A DNA stretch of 64,000 bases. It comes from Sciurus carolinensis (lineage: Eukaryota; Chordata; Mammalia; Rodentia; Sciuridae). A program made the position numbers and the translations under genes. This document shows positions 12,894-24,914 of this stretch, piece after piece. Each line of letters begins with the position of its first letter. The stretch's first letter is position 1. The notes beneath the pieces were generated by a model. The model searched no databases. It had not been told where the DNA came from and saw nothing but the letters and a program-made list of their open reading frames with translations. Location: NCBI RefSeq assembly GCF_902686445.1, contig NC_062219.1:48945056-49009055 (forward strand). Direction: 5' to 3'.

Positions 12894-14115
12894 ATTGTTC
12901 AGGTGTCTACCCCTCTAGTAGTGAAACTCTGAGATATTGCAGATTTCCTCTGTTGACTAATATTGTCCCTGTAGATTTCCAAAAACTTACCTCCTAGCCT
13001 TCAATAGCCTGAAGTCTTGGAGGAACTTGATAATGTGGTGCTCCACAAGGAAGCTACCCCTCTAGGGGTGGTGGCCTTCAGGTGGGGTATATTCCCTGTC
13101 AGTGGGCAGAGGGGCCTCCACTTGTTGACTGATGGTCAGTCAAAGGGCGACTAGACTGCAAACTGGGGCACGTCTGATCTGGGTCTGTGTGTCTGGTTCT
13201 ACTTCCCTGGTGGGAAAGCCTCTCCCAGCGGGGAAGACTCACCCGATGGAGAACTTTCGCCGGGCAGCTCTCCTCCAAGAAGTTCCCTTCGGTCCAGAAC
13301 TACCGCCTGGACTGGGCAGCCCTCCTCTGAGATGTTCCCAGGGGTGCAGACCTACCGCCTGGTTTGGGGAGCCTGGCCCTGCGAGGGAGTCCCTCTCTGC
13401 TTGGCCCTCCTCTGCTATGTTTCCTGGGGACAGGAGCTACCCTCTGGGCCAGGGAGCCTCACCCCGCACCGAATCCTCTTGCTGTGTGGCCCTCCTCTGA
13501 GAAGCTGCCTGCATTCTTGTCCTGCTGCCTGGGCCTGGGACCCTCATTCTGCCTCGAAGCCTCTCGCTGTGTGGCCCTCCTCTGCAATGCTCCTGGTTGA
13601 CTGAGTTCTCGGCTCCAGCAGGGGAGTCTCACTGGGCCACTCTACACCACGAAGTTCCCTGCATTTCAGGACTACTGCTCCCATCTGGGGAGCCCGCCCA
13701 GAGGGAGAGACTCACTGGTGGCTCTGAGGTGGTCCCGAGTTTCTCAATCCCTCCTCTTCTTGACTCCTGGGTCTTGTGAAAGGTCCTCCAGTCTCCTGTA
13801 GGTGTCTCAGGAAGGGAGCTGCCCTTCCAATGATGATGGCCACACCCTCAGGAATAATTCAAAATGCCTGCACCAGCCTCTGAAGGAGCTGGGGAGCCCC
13901 AGCGAGGGTGTGCTGAGTCAGCACACAGGCAAGTGCAGTGTCCCTCAGCAGTAGGGGGGCAGGCAGGCAGGTTCAGCAATGGCGTCTAACCTCAGTGTGG
14001 GGGACAGGCGGTGTTGCTAAGTGAAGGTGTCCAACCTCGGTGAGGAGGTTTGGCAGGCTGCTGTCCAATGGCTAGCTCCGCGATGGCGACCAACCTCGGC
14101 ATGGTGGTCGGGTCC
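12894..14115 (-). promoter_or_regulatory. GC-rich 5' UTR / internal promoter region of nested L1
   Basis: The GC-rich stretch contrasts sharply with the AT-rich surroundings. It contains a short tandem array: 'ggccctcctctg' starts at 13403, 13488 and 13573, with a slightly changed copy at 13318, giving an exact 85-bp period. L1 5' UTRs act as internal promoters; activity here is inferred from position only. The sequence is of a different type from the 5' UTR of the L1 at 31.8 kb. Confidence 0.8.
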
Positions 14116-14130
14116 GAATTCCATTCTTTT
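14116..14130. repeat. Right target-site duplication of nested L1
   Basis: Identical to 7740-7754 over all 15 bases. Confidence 0.92.
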
Positions 14131-15023
14131 GGATGTATATGACTGCTAAAACACAAGAAGTAAAACCAATAAACGGGATGATATTAAACTAAAAAGTGTC
14201 TTCACAGCAAAGGAAACAAATCAAGAATGTGAAGAGAGAGCCTACAGAATAGGAGAAAATCTTTGCCACCTGCACCACAGATGAGCATTTATCTCAAGAA
14301 TATCAAAAGAACTCAAAAAACTTACACCAAAAATCACCAAAAAACCCAATCAATAAATGACAAAGGAACTAACAGGTGCTTAACAGAAAAAAAAAAAATA
14401 CAGTCAACAAATATATGAAAAAATGTTCAACATCTCTAGCCATTAGAGAAATGCAAATTAAAACTGCACTGAGATTACTCTCATTCAATCAGAATGGCAA
14501 TTATCAAGAATATTAATAAAAATAAATGTTGGCAAGGATGTGGGGGGAAAAAGGTACACTCAATGTATGAGTTGGTATCAACATAGGACCCATTGTTCCC
14601 ACTTCTTGTTAGATACTAAAAGGACTTAAAATCAGCATATGATAGTGATTTGGCCACATCAATGTTTATAGCAGCTGAATTCACAATAACTAAGCTATGG
14701 AACCAACCAAGGTGCCCTTCAACAAATGAATGGATAAAGAAAATGTGGTATATACATACAATGGAAAATTACTCAGCTATAAAGAAGAATGAAATTATGG
14801 CATTTGCCAGTAAGTGGATGGAACTGGAGAGTATCATGCTAAGTAAAATAAACCAATCCCAAAAAACCAAAGGCCAAATGTTCTCTCTGAAATGCATTTG
14901 CTAACATAAATAAGGTTGGGGGAAGAATAGAAGTTCAGTGAATTAGACAAAGGGAAATGAAGGGAAGAGAGGGAGGAATGGGAATAGGAAAGACAGTAAA
15001 ATGAATTGGACATAACTTTTCTA
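14131..15023 (+). mobile_element. Outer L1, inverted segment
   Basis: Plus-strand L1 covering the last part of ORF2 and the proximal 3' UTR. The piece 14650-14904 still encodes the segment with '[13 protein letters not shown]' and 'MENYSAIKKNE', ending in the L1 stop region. The sequence breaks off inside the 3' UTR at 15023, close to where the minus-strand segment (14140 down to 14116, then 7739-7639) begins in L1 coordinates. That adjacency and the shared flanking duplication show a single insertion with a 5' inversion. The exact inversion point is about 14140. Confidence 0.8.
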
Positions 15024-15038
15024 TGTTCTGATAATCTT
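15024..15038. repeat. Right target-site duplication of outer L1
   Basis: Matches 7624-7638 at 14 of 15 positions. Confidence 0.8.
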
Positions 15039-17478
15039 AACAATTCTCTTTTGTGTTAAATCAAAGTTTAGCTCCTTGTATTTCTATCCATTGCCTTTAA
15101 TATGTGCTTTTGGGAACATAAAAATGTTCCGTAACTTATTCTATACTATTCCTATTTCGGTTAGAAAAACTACCATTTTCTGGAAAGATATTCATATTCA
15201 CACAAAATAGTTAATTGCTACATTGTTCATGAACCTGGTATCATTCTCGATACTTTAATGTTAGAGCCTCAAAGAATTTGGCATTAAATAAGTAATGATT
15301 CTGAGACTTTATGGGAACTAGATTTGGGGCCTGATAATTTGTTCCAGATTATTTTTTTAAATAATAAAGGAACTGCATATTTTAATAAACAATTCAAAAA
15401 CTCAGTGATTTGATACAGTAAAAGTTTTCTCTCACTCATATCAAGTTGATTGATGTCAGCAGAGGTGGGGGGTAGATAATTAAACTGGGATACTTTTATG
15501 GATTAGGCCTAAAGAAAATCATGCTACTCTCACTCAGGTTCCAAGGGCCAGAGCTTGAGTGTGAGATCCATTTCTAACTACAAGGGAGCTGGAAAATGAG
15601 GTTTGGTTGTGTACGCAGGAAGAAATTAACTTGTTGAACATATAGATTGTCATTGCTGAGGTACACTCTTATCAAATGTTTGACCTCTTATTTTTCCAAC
15701 AGAAGACGCTTCCTCCCTGATGAGTTATTGTTCCAGGCAAAACCAAGAGTTCTAAGACAAGGCTCTTTTAATGCACGGTCCTGTGTCTGGTCTGAATTCA
15801 ACTCTTTGGTTCCAAGTCTTTAAGGCAAAATGGTAAACAGCTGTTCCCTTTTGTAAAGGGAAAGAATAATGGTCCCACGTCAGTTACCGATACACAGTAA
15901 TTTTAAAATCCCTCTGGATAATATTGTGAAAATTTGCTCTTGGAGTGGTAGAGTTTCCTGAATAAACTGTAGCTCTGCTCTCTGTGTGATTTTGTTCATG
16001 CATTCATCTCTGTCTATCAATGGGGAAGATGCAATTTTGCAGCCTGCTTTTGGATGCAGGGTTATTGAAAGGTTTGACTTACAATATTAAGTGTGATAAA
16101 ATCAGGCTTTAATTTTCTCTATTCCAGTATGAATTCCTCCTAAAATTAGTAAGCTTCTGGTCCAGTTACTTTCAGACATTCCCCCGAGTCAGCAGCTGCC
16201 ACCCAAATACTTGGCATTGAACTTTAGTCTGCTCTGTACCTTTGCTTTCTATTTGTTGCAACAACTTGGAGACTAATTGGCTTGTTTAAAAGGATAAACC
16301 TTTTTTTGGATCTTTGTCACATACCTGAATCACTCTTTTCAAAGTCATACAGGGTTTTCATCATTGGGTGTCTACTAGAATCTCAGCTACTACTATTCTG
16401 GAAGCTGTTTCATTTTTCTTCAAGACTCCCAAGTCCCTGAATACATTTTAGTCTATGTTATTTCTACTTCCTATATGCCCTCCTCTTTTCTTGTATGTAT
16501 CTTTTTCTCCTTATTATGTGATAACTGCAGTGAATTGAAATCAATATAGATCTTAACCATTTCCCGCCTCCAGAGTAAGGAAGATCACAGTGACTACTAA
16601 TTTCACAGGTGATCATTTCAACAAAAGAATTGTCATGTTATTGAATGGATATTAAGACTCATACCCTTTTGTTTCCTTTTTAGCCTTTTTCTGAGCCATA
16701 AAGCCATTTTCACATAAGTCACTTCACTTCCCACTTGCAGTTCCAATTTGTGTTTGAGTAAAAATAATCTTCTTTAACTACCATCTAAAACTCTTAAAAC
16801 TTATTGAAATCATAGGAACAAAAAAGTATAATTTTTACTATTATTGTCAAGTGTCTCCTCTTCAATTGAAACTTCATCTCTCCCTAACAGTCAAAACATA
16901 TAAATCAGTATTTAAACTTCTTTAGTCTTTTCTGCTGGAAAAAGTCTGACTTTTATTTAATGAAGACAGTATAAATTCTTATCAGGAAAAAATGCCTTCT
17001 TCTAATATCTAAATGAACAAAAAAACACACATTTAAATACTGCATAAACAAAAAAAAATGAAAGGCACTGATTAACACCAGAAATAATATAAAAATCTTA
17101 TAGTTGAAAAAAGAAACAAAAAATAATAGTTCCGCTGCATAACTTCAGCCTCACATGTTGCTTCTAGAAGTTGTAACTCACAGAATTTATTTTTGTGTTT
17201 GTTTGTTCTTTGTGCATTAAATTATACATAATAATGGGATTCACTATGCTGTTTGTACCTGCATATAACATAATTTAATCATCTCATTCGCCAGTACCTT
17301 CTCTTTTCACAGACCTCTTTGGTAGCCTCAAAGACAGAGAGTTTACAGCCGATTCTTATATTTTCCTTATTAGAATTAAGAAAACAGAAAGTCATCAGTG
17401 AGAACGTACATGCACAAGAGGACAAAGAAATCACTCTAGCTGTTTGAGGGCAGTGACATACTACAGATTGTCCACAAA
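15039..17478. other. Non-coding, possible unclassified old repeat
   Basis: No gene found. The part at about 15370-15650 ('actcagtgatttgatacag' and following) resembles an old mammalian interspersed repeat that begins with a 'ctcagtggctta'-like motif, but I cannot name it with confidence. The rest shows nothing. Confidence 0.45.
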
Positions 17479-17540
17479 GGGCTACAATTATCAATTAATA
17501 ATTAATTAAGGGCTATAATTATTAATTAATAATTAATTTT
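17479..17540. repeat. 31-bp AT-rich tandem duplication
   Basis: Two copies, 17479-17509 and 17510-17540, each beginning 'gggcta' and continuing with nearly palindromic AT text (aattaataattaatt). They differ at a few positions. Confidence 0.85.
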
Positions 17541-17619
17541 AGATAAAATTTGAAAAATATCATCAGGAATAAGGCTATATTATCTGAATAAGTGGAAGCA
17601 CCTTTAATGAGATATTTTC

Positions 17620-17790
17620 TGTCTATGTTAGCTTAATGAAAGCATTTAACCTCTCTTTTTCAGGTTCTTCATCTGTAAAATGGAGGTTATACTTTATTCC
17701 ACTCTTGTTATGATTAAATAAGAAAAACCTTGAATGCTTAGAATCATGCTTTACAATTAGTAAGGGCTCAATCATAAACATTAATTAATA
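17620..17790 (+). repeat. MIR SINE
   Basis: Contains 'catttaacctctctttttca', 'ttcatctgtaaaatggagg' and 'attagtaagggctcaat' in MIR order: the core and the 3' region of the mammalian-wide SINE. Confidence 0.8.
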
Positions 17791-17825
17791 TTAGTATTAA
17801 AGATAGTTTGTAGTTAAGTTAGCCT

Positions 17826-18231
17826 TGTCTTAATCCATTCTATGTTGCTATAACAAAATATCTGATGTTGGATGATTTATAAAGAAAACAGGTTTATGGT
17901 TATAGAGACCTGAGAGCATGGTACCAACACCAATATCATGTGAGGGCCTCATGGTGGTCTTACCACATGGCAGGAGTGCCTACAAGACTCAGAGTTCACA
18001 TTGTGAGAGAGGAGGAAACACAGAGCACACTGAGGAAGTTGACCTCGTTTTATGACAACCCATTCTTGAGGGATCTAAGCCAGTCCCAGGAGATCCAACC
18101 AAGTTTGCAAGACAGCATGACCCAACTATCTTCTACTAGGCCCCACTTTCTAAAGGTCCTCAACACCACCTCACGGGGGGCCAAGCTTTCAGTACAAGTA
18201 CGATTGGGAGACAAACCAATCAAAATCATCA
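17826..18231 (-). repeat. MaLR LTR, solitary
   Basis: About 406 bp, the usual size of an ERVL-MaLR solo LTR. The plus strand starts 'tgtcttaatccattctatgt' followed by 'tgctataacaaaatatctga', which is the reversed 3' end of this LTR class. It continues with 'gtgagggcctcatggtgg' and 'atggcaggagtgcc', and ends near 'aaaatcatca'. No internal viral genes are attached. Confidence 0.7.
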
Positions 18232-18342
18232 TGAGTCTGTTTCTTTGCCTTTTGCTTTCTGGTGCCTTCACTTTTTGTGGTGGGCTCATTGGCTTCTCAC
18301 TCAGCCTCCACACGGAGTCTAGGAATTTTTTTGGAAATTACT

Positions 18343-18692
18343 ATGATTTGAGTATTTGTTTTCCTCTACAACTCATGTATAAACTTAATTTCTAGTGCAA
18401 CAGCATAAAGAAATAGGCGTTAGGAGGTAATTAGATTATGAATCATCTGCCCTTGTGCATAGTATAAATGTCCTTATAAAAGGGCTCCAGGGAGCCTGTT
18501 TGACCCTTTTTGCTCTTCCCTCTGCCACCATATAAGGACATTATGACAAGAAACCTTCATGGAACAAGTCCTCCTTAGATACAGAATATGTTGGCACCTT
18601 CCCAGAATCTCCTATAGTGAGAAATACATTTCTAATATTTATAAGTACCCAGTGCAAGATATTTTGTTATAGCAGCAGTAATGGAGTTAATG
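18343..18692 (+). repeat. MaLR LTR (MLT1/MST-like), solitary
   Basis: Begins with a degraded form of the MaLR start ('tgatttgagtatttg'), then 'caactcatgtataaactta', 'gttaggaggtaattagat', 'tccttataaaagggctcc', 'ccaccatataaggaca', and the 3' end 'atattttgttatagcagc'. The order and spacing fit a complete LTR. It points away from its neighbour at 17826-18231. Confidence 0.72.
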
Positions 18693-20279
18693 GAAACCAA
18701 AATCAGAAGACCTTCTATGTAATCATCCATATACTTTTTCCTGTATGTCTCAGGGAAATTTATGAGGCAGCTTTTGCATAGAGTTCCAAATGAGTGTTGG
18801 AGAACAATATCTCCTCTCAATGTTACTCTCAGTTTCATTAGGTTCCTTCTCCTTTAAATGCTGACAACCAGAAGATCAGGACACATAATTCTCTCTCTTC
18901 TTTTTCCACCTTTGGTCTCTTTTTTATTTTCTCTTCCATCCCCTAAGGCCAGAATATAGCTTGTTTTCTTTTCTCTTTCTTGATGCTGTGTTTCATTACA
19001 GTTTAAAGACGACAGAAAAATAACTTCATCCCCTACGTATAACTGTAGTGCCACTATATTATGGGGAAATGAGATATATGATGTGAGATCTCCAAATCCT
19101 TTCTCCCTACAACAGTGTGGTTTGCAAGACTGCTTACAAGTTACATCTCCTATTTTGAATACCAAAGGCTGAAAATTGCCTTAGTGTTTCCCTTTGTATT
19201 TTTTCTACAACTTTCTAAATCAATATCTTATGGCAGATTTTGCCTTAGGTAGACTAGGTAGACAGTCCTATATTCAGACAAATTCTTAAAAAATTTACTC
19301 AGTTTTGGCATATTCTTTTTATTGTAAATACTTCTCAATGCGTAATTAGAATTATTCTCACAAAATACTTACATTTTCATGATATTTTTCATGCTTCTTT
19401 CTTCTAAAACATGTTTTTTATCTAGAAGTGTCCATTATTTTCTAATCTGTACATTTTCTTAAAAAAAGTATAAGAAATTGTAATTTATTCCCATCCCACA
19501 AAATTCAATAAAAATTAATGCTAGCCAATGATTAAAAGCAAATTTTTCACCTTACATCTTTTAAAAAATTTAATGTTAGAGATTGAGTCACATTTATATA
19601 CCATCCAGTGATAGTATAATTTTGATTATAAAAATATTTGCCAGTTGATTTACATTAGCAATTGGCTTAAATGTGAGTATAATCTTGAAACATTAGTTAA
19701 TGTTTCTGTGATAAGTTTCTGACCTCAATATCAATTAACCTATCTTTAGAAGTTACAAAGACAGAAACTTGTATTCATATAATAAATGCTAGTGTGAGAA
19801 GGCAAAACATATATTTAAATATTGGTGGGCCAATACATCAACAGTTGATGTTTAACCCTTGCTAACTCCTAAAATAAAAGATTTTGTTATCCCTTGAGTA
19901 TACTTTTCAGTTAATAAGTACAATGAAATTTTTATATGAGAAATGAGAAAATTTTTGTATATGGCCTTCAACCTTGTTAGGATTTATATAAACACATGTT
20001 AAGACCATTTGTCTCAGCAATGCCAACTGAAAAGTGGAATTATAAAAAAATCACTTTAGGCCTTCTCTTCTAAGATTGGTATAATAGGAGAGAGAACTTC
20101 TTTCTAAACATATGAATCATAAGAGTGGCAACAATTGATTTTCTTCCTAGTTCAATTTATCAGGCATCTTTCAAAATATACAAGCTTATGCACACACACA
20201 TACACACACATCCATCAAAGGAGAAGAAGAAATGAAATGCTATGATTTTAATCACTTTCCTCTAATATCTAAAACAATG
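18693..20279. other. Non-coding, nothing recognised
   Basis: AT-rich sequence without gene or nameable repeat. The open frame at 18854-19165 on the minus strand has no recognisable product. Confidence 0.5.
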
Positions 20280-20555
20280 TAAATACTTATAATAACTTTC
20301 ATCTTGGTCACAATATATGCCAGATGCTGTAGTGTGTAATTTACACGTATTATCTCTTTTAATTAGTCTCATGTGGATCCCTACACCATAACAAAATAAT
20401 TCCATGCACCATAATTTTTTTCTAAAAAACTGAAAGTAAACTGAGACTTGAGATTAAATATCAGTCAAAAACCAGATAATCAAGGATCCAGGAATTCAAT
20501 TTTGAATAATTCCAAAGCTCATAATCTTAAATACTATGCTTGCCTCCCCTAAAAT
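20280..20555 (-). repeat. MIR SINE, diverged
   Basis: Reversed MIR order: 'atgccagatgctgtagtg', 'cacgtattatctcttttaat', then 'gaaagtaaactgagact' and a gap-rich tail ending with 'tccaaagctcat'. Confidence 0.6.
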
Positions 20556-20849
20556 TAATAAATGAAAAAGTCATTTTTATTTAAACAGTTCTCCTATAGC
20601 TAGAGTTTCCTTAGATTTATTTTGAAGAGATAGTCTTTTAGTTACTAAGTAGTGCATCTTTGCTTACCTATAACAAGATGTAATCAGACTTTCTTAATCT
20701 TCTTTAGAAGACTACATGATCAGTATTCTAAGGAACGATTTTCTGGAGACTATGATGACAATGTAATATGACTTAGTAATTGCACCAAGATGTAAGGGAT
20801 AATTATATTAATAGTAATACATGAAAAATAATAACTCAATAATGAGTAA

Positions 20850-20965
20850 GTTTTATGCTTCTCAGCATGTCTGTGTAGTAACTTATTTTATCTTTAAGTC
20901 TGTGAGAAAAGTAAGACAAGTATTATTTCACTCTTTTGTAAAGAATTAAACACATCAGATATAAA
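20850..20965 (-). repeat. MIR fragment
   Basis: 'gtaacttattttatcttta' followed by 'gtgagaaaagtaagacaagt' and 'ttttgtaaagaattaa' resembles the reversed MIR core. Weak match. Confidence 0.4.
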
Positions 20966-21149
20966 AACTCCTTTCTGTTAAATGCAATCTGAAGGGAAAA
21001 GAAAACTCAATTATGACCAAAACAGAGTCAGGATATATAGAAAGAGTGAGGGGTTTGTGATAAAAATGTATAATATTTCCTATAATAGAGCACTTTTAAA
21101 TTACCTTCCTGTACTGGGGAAATTCCCTGCAAGTCCCACATACTATTTT

Positions 21150-21633
21150 GTTGTTGTTGTTGTTCTAATTAGTTATACATGACAGTAGAATGCACTTTGA
21201 CACATCATACATAAATAGAGTATAATTTCTCATTATTCTGGTTGTACCTGATGTGCAGTCACACCAGTTGTGTAGTCATATGTATGTATATAGGGTAATA
21301 ATGTCTGATTCATTCTACTACCCTTCCTCCCTGCTTATCTCCTTCCTCCCTTCATTCCCTTCTACCTAATCCAAAGTAACTCTATTCTTCTCTAATCACC
21401 ACCCCCCACACTCTTAGTATGAATTAGCATCAGTATACAGAGAAAACATTCAGCCTTTGGTTTTTGAGGATTGGCTCATTTCACTTAGCATGAGATTATC
21501 CCAGTTCCATCAATTTATTGGCAAATGCCATAATTTCATTCTCGAAGCCTGAGTAATGTTTCATTGTGTATATATACCACATTTTCTTTATCTGTTCATC
21601 TGTTGAAGGACACACAGGATGGTTCCACATACT
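21150..21633 (-). mobile_element. 5'-truncated L1, 3' end
   Basis: Minus-strand copy: the 3' terminus 'gttatacatgacagtagaat' on the left after a T/G-rich run (21148-21165), then the 3' UTR, then the end of ORF2 ('ttggtttttgaggattgg' to 'aaggacacacaggatggttc'). Only about 480 bp of the roughly 6-kb element is present. The 9-mer ccacatact occurs at 21136-21144 and 21625-21633 and may be the target duplication, although the right copy overlaps L1 sequence. Confidence 0.82.
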
Positions 21634-23404
21634 CTTAAGAAGAAACAAGTTTCCAATGCCAGTTTCTCAACCTCTATTGGAATCTAGAGTGCTGACTTGC
21701 AATAGGTTCTACCAAATTAAATTCAATGCATGAAACTTTAATTTAGACATAGACAATTCAAGGAAGCAAAAACCCAGTGGAATCCATTTGGGAAAATGGT
21801 AGCCTGCAACTTTGAGGGCAATGGGATACAGATACTGTCCCTGAGACCAGCAGCAGTCCTGATGGTGCCTGTGATCATCTACAATGACTAAAATAGACAC
21901 ATAGCAAGTGTGGCTTCAACATTATTCCTGGGTGTGTGTTCTTTGGTCTCACCATGAGTCTTTTCTGACAGGCAAGCTCTTCAAAAATATTGATTTTTTT
22001 TTTAATTGTTTCAAGAAATTCTTAATAGTGCTTATATCTGTGGTCAATGATGGACACAAGGGAAGGCTATGAAAGTCACTTCATTCTTTCATTTTAAGAA
22101 TTTTAAGTTTCTAATTTTAATATTGAATATATCACAAGAAATAGTTAAAGTAACTTAGAAATTTTATTTTGTTACGAAGAAAAAAATTGCCTATTTGGGG
22201 AAGAATAATTTAACTTCTTAGATTATAAGCACCCACAATCCTATAATCACTCACAAGAGGACATTTCACATGGTGATAATACCTCAAGAGAACAACTCTG
22301 TATTTTACAGTATTATGTTGGACACTTGACTATTAGGATAAATTGGCACAGTTTCTATTCTTAAAGAACCTATAATCCAGGGAGGCCATGTTTTCACTAC
22401 AATGACTTTCAGTAACTTCTCATAGGATCCTTAAATTAAATATTAATGAAACCCCAATAGTTCACATTTTTAAAATTAATGAAATGCCATAAAATTCTGA
22501 TAAATAATACAAATAAATTTTAAACATGTATGTACAATAATATAATCTTATTTAATTAATGTATATGTCCTTATGTATATTTAAATGGAAAATATTTTCC
22601 AAATGATGTTCTCAGTACAGGATCCTAACATATTCTTTGAAAGTCTTGAAGATGAATTAACTATGCTTTACCAACAGAATAGTATTCTTCTATCATGTGT
22701 CTTCAGACTCATGGATTAAAAAATAATGAGGAAGTTCTAGAAGAAAATATTCACATTGAAATAGAGTTAAGCATAGCTATTATAATGCAATAAATTACAA
22801 ATTATTATTCAATATTACAGGACTTTATTATTTCTAGCTAATTTATATTTGTTGTTTCTAGATTTTATTGCTTCTAAACTTACTGTAAAAATCTTCCACG
22901 TCAAGTTGGACTAATAAGTGAATTTGATGAGATATTTTCTCCATAATTGAGACAAGTATTTCAGGAGCAATGGTTCCTTAAAAAGGAATTCTCTTTGCTC
23001 TGATTTCTTAAACTTCCTTGTCAGGAAAACATTTGCTAAGAGAAACAGTGTTTGGGCTTTTAAATTATTTTCAAAGAACCAAAGAAACACATGCATAACA
23101 GTATAAAATATATATACTTTGAAAACCATCAAATATTTTCATGTGCTCTAACTTAGTTTATGTGTTCCAAAAATAAAATAAGAAAAGAACTAGTCATTCT
23201 TGTTTATTTATTCTGAATCCCACACTCTATGCAAAATTTGCTCATGTAATTGAGCTTGTAAAATATCTACTGGATGGTATTTTAGAATCTCCAACTACTG
23301 GCACAAAAGTCTGTCCATCATGTCGTATAGCACCTAACATTAACCATGAACTCATAAGCAGCATTAGTAACTTACAGTTCTGTGAAAATAAACTAACACC
23401 CACA
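21634..23404. other. Non-coding, nothing recognised
   Basis: No gene or repeat identified by eye over about 1.8 kb. Confidence 0.5.
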
Positions 23405-23560
23405 TTTTGTTCTAAGGGCTTTAGATATGTTGATTCACTTAATCCACACAACTACCTTAACTTCATTTTATAGATGAGGAAACCACAGTCTAAAGAAATT
23501 AAAAGGCATAAACAGAACTGAATCTCTTTGACTCCACATAGCCCATAGATACAGTATCAC
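23405..23560 (-). repeat. MIR SINE
   Basis: 'ttcacttaatccacacaac' followed by 'cattttatagatgaggaaac' is the reversed MIR core in its best-conserved form. Confidence 0.8.
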
Positions 23561-24183
23561 CAACACCAAGTTATCATCTCTGTAAACTGGTTTTTAAGGA
23601 GGAGAAAAGTAGTACTGAGTCTGTGCCCAGAAAACAAGATTTCAGGTGTTATTATAAGGCTTTCAACTATGTGAATGAAGGCCAAAATTTAATCAAATGC
23701 AGACTCCAGGTGTTTTGTGGCAGTGGTGGTGAATATTTGTTTTTATTTTGTATTAATTTAAAATTCTAAATCTGGGTTAAAAAAAATTAACACCTTCTAG
23801 GCTATTTGTAAAGTCCCAATGAGATGATAAAGTTTGTGACATACCATAATCTATAAAGAGCCATACAACTTGAGAAATTAAGTAACTAATACTTTAAGGG
23901 TGGTCCTCTAACACCATAGAGAAATTATTTTAGGAAACAGGAAGCCCTGTAAGTAGTTGATATTGGAAATGGACTTCAATTTCTCACAAAGATTGAGTGC
24001 AATTCTTTATCAATTATTTCCAAGCAAGGAAGAAACTTATAAGGATTTAAGCTAGTGGGTCATTCATGAATTAAAATTCATGTTCTTCATTCCAAAATTT
24101 AAACTTGTTGTGTGAGCAAAATACATTCTCAATAGATTTTATAAATATGAAAGTTGTGGATTTGATAAATTTGGAATAGATTT
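23561..24183. other. Non-coding, nothing recognised
   Basis: No gene or repeat seen. Confidence 0.5.
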
Positions 24184-24410
24184 TTGTTTTGTTTTATTGG
24201 TTTTTTTTTGGTACTGTTGATTTAACTCAGGCAAACTTGACCACTGAGCCACATCCCCAACTCTATTTTGAATTTTATTTAGAGACAGGGTCTCACTGAG
24301 TTGGTTAGTGCCTCACTTTTGCTGAGGCTGGCTTTGAACTTGCCATCCTCCTTCCTCAGCCGCTGAGATTGCAGTTGTGTACCACTGCGTCAAACAGAAT
24401 AGATTTTAAG
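24184..24410 (-). mobile_element. Dimeric B1-dID SINE
   Basis: The left half on the plus strand is a reversed ID-like unit ('ggtactgttgatttaactca' to 'ccactgagccacatcccc'). The right half is a reversed B1 unit ('gagacagggtctcactgag', 'gctgaggctggctttgaact', 'cctcagccgctgagattgc'). A T-run at 24204-24211 on the left marks the 3' tail. This composite SINE is characteristic of squirrels and related rodents. Confidence 0.85.
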
Positions 24411-24914
24411 CTCCTTTCAGGTAAAAAAAAATTAACATTTCATATCAATTTTGATAAATTTATTCACTTAACTTATTAAGATTCTTGCTTCAGAAATAGA
24501 CCTACACCAAAATAACCTCAAATAAAGAGAATATGCATGTGCATGGTAGAAATATCCTTTATATCTTTAAAAGATATTTTGACATATACTGTTGTGCAGA
24601 AGAGGGTTAATGCACAGGGATCTCACTGTTTTTTATAGATAGTGACACCTGTGACCATGTAATAAAATTATTCATGGTTCAGTTCTATAATTCCATTTAG
24701 CTCCAGAAGTACATCGCTGCAAGTCATTTTTTCTCACTGCCTTTTTAGGACCTGACGCCTTTCTAGTCCACATAGTAGAAATAGGACCACTCCACTCCAG
24801 TGTTTCCTCTATTAGGCCTAAACAGTTGGTTTTAACATTTCTATTCAACTACAAGGGATTATTAACACTAAGGACATGTAGGGAGCTTGCATTAGGAATC
24901 AAGGGGTAGAAGAT

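Larger units (their letters stand above)
7755..14115 (-). mobile_element. Near-full-length L1 retrotransposon, nested
   Basis: About 6.36 kb on the minus strand between perfect 15-bp target duplications. In element order it holds a GC-rich 5' UTR (14115-12894), ORF1 remnant (12893-11879), ORF2 remnant (11830-7997) and 3' UTR with a short A-tail whose T-run starts at 7755. Both reading frames carry shifts and stops, so it cannot move on its own. The complete 5' end indicates full-length reverse transcription. It lies inside an older, twin-primed L1. Confidence 0.93.

Noticed and set aside
13132..13779. Long overlapping plus-strand open frames in a GC-rich block, which look like a CpG-island gene start
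   Set aside because: The block is the reversed 5' UTR of the nested L1. High GC content makes stops rare, and the 85-bp tandem units explain the overlapping frames.
17940..18395. 151-codon open frame, the longest outside L1
   Set aside because: It runs through a reversed MaLR LTR and on into the start of the next LTR. No protein family is recognisable and the LTR explains the sequence.
17826..18692. The two LTRs as one provirus or a foldback element
   Set aside because: They face opposite ways, have different sequence landmarks and enclose only 111 bp, so they are separate insertions.
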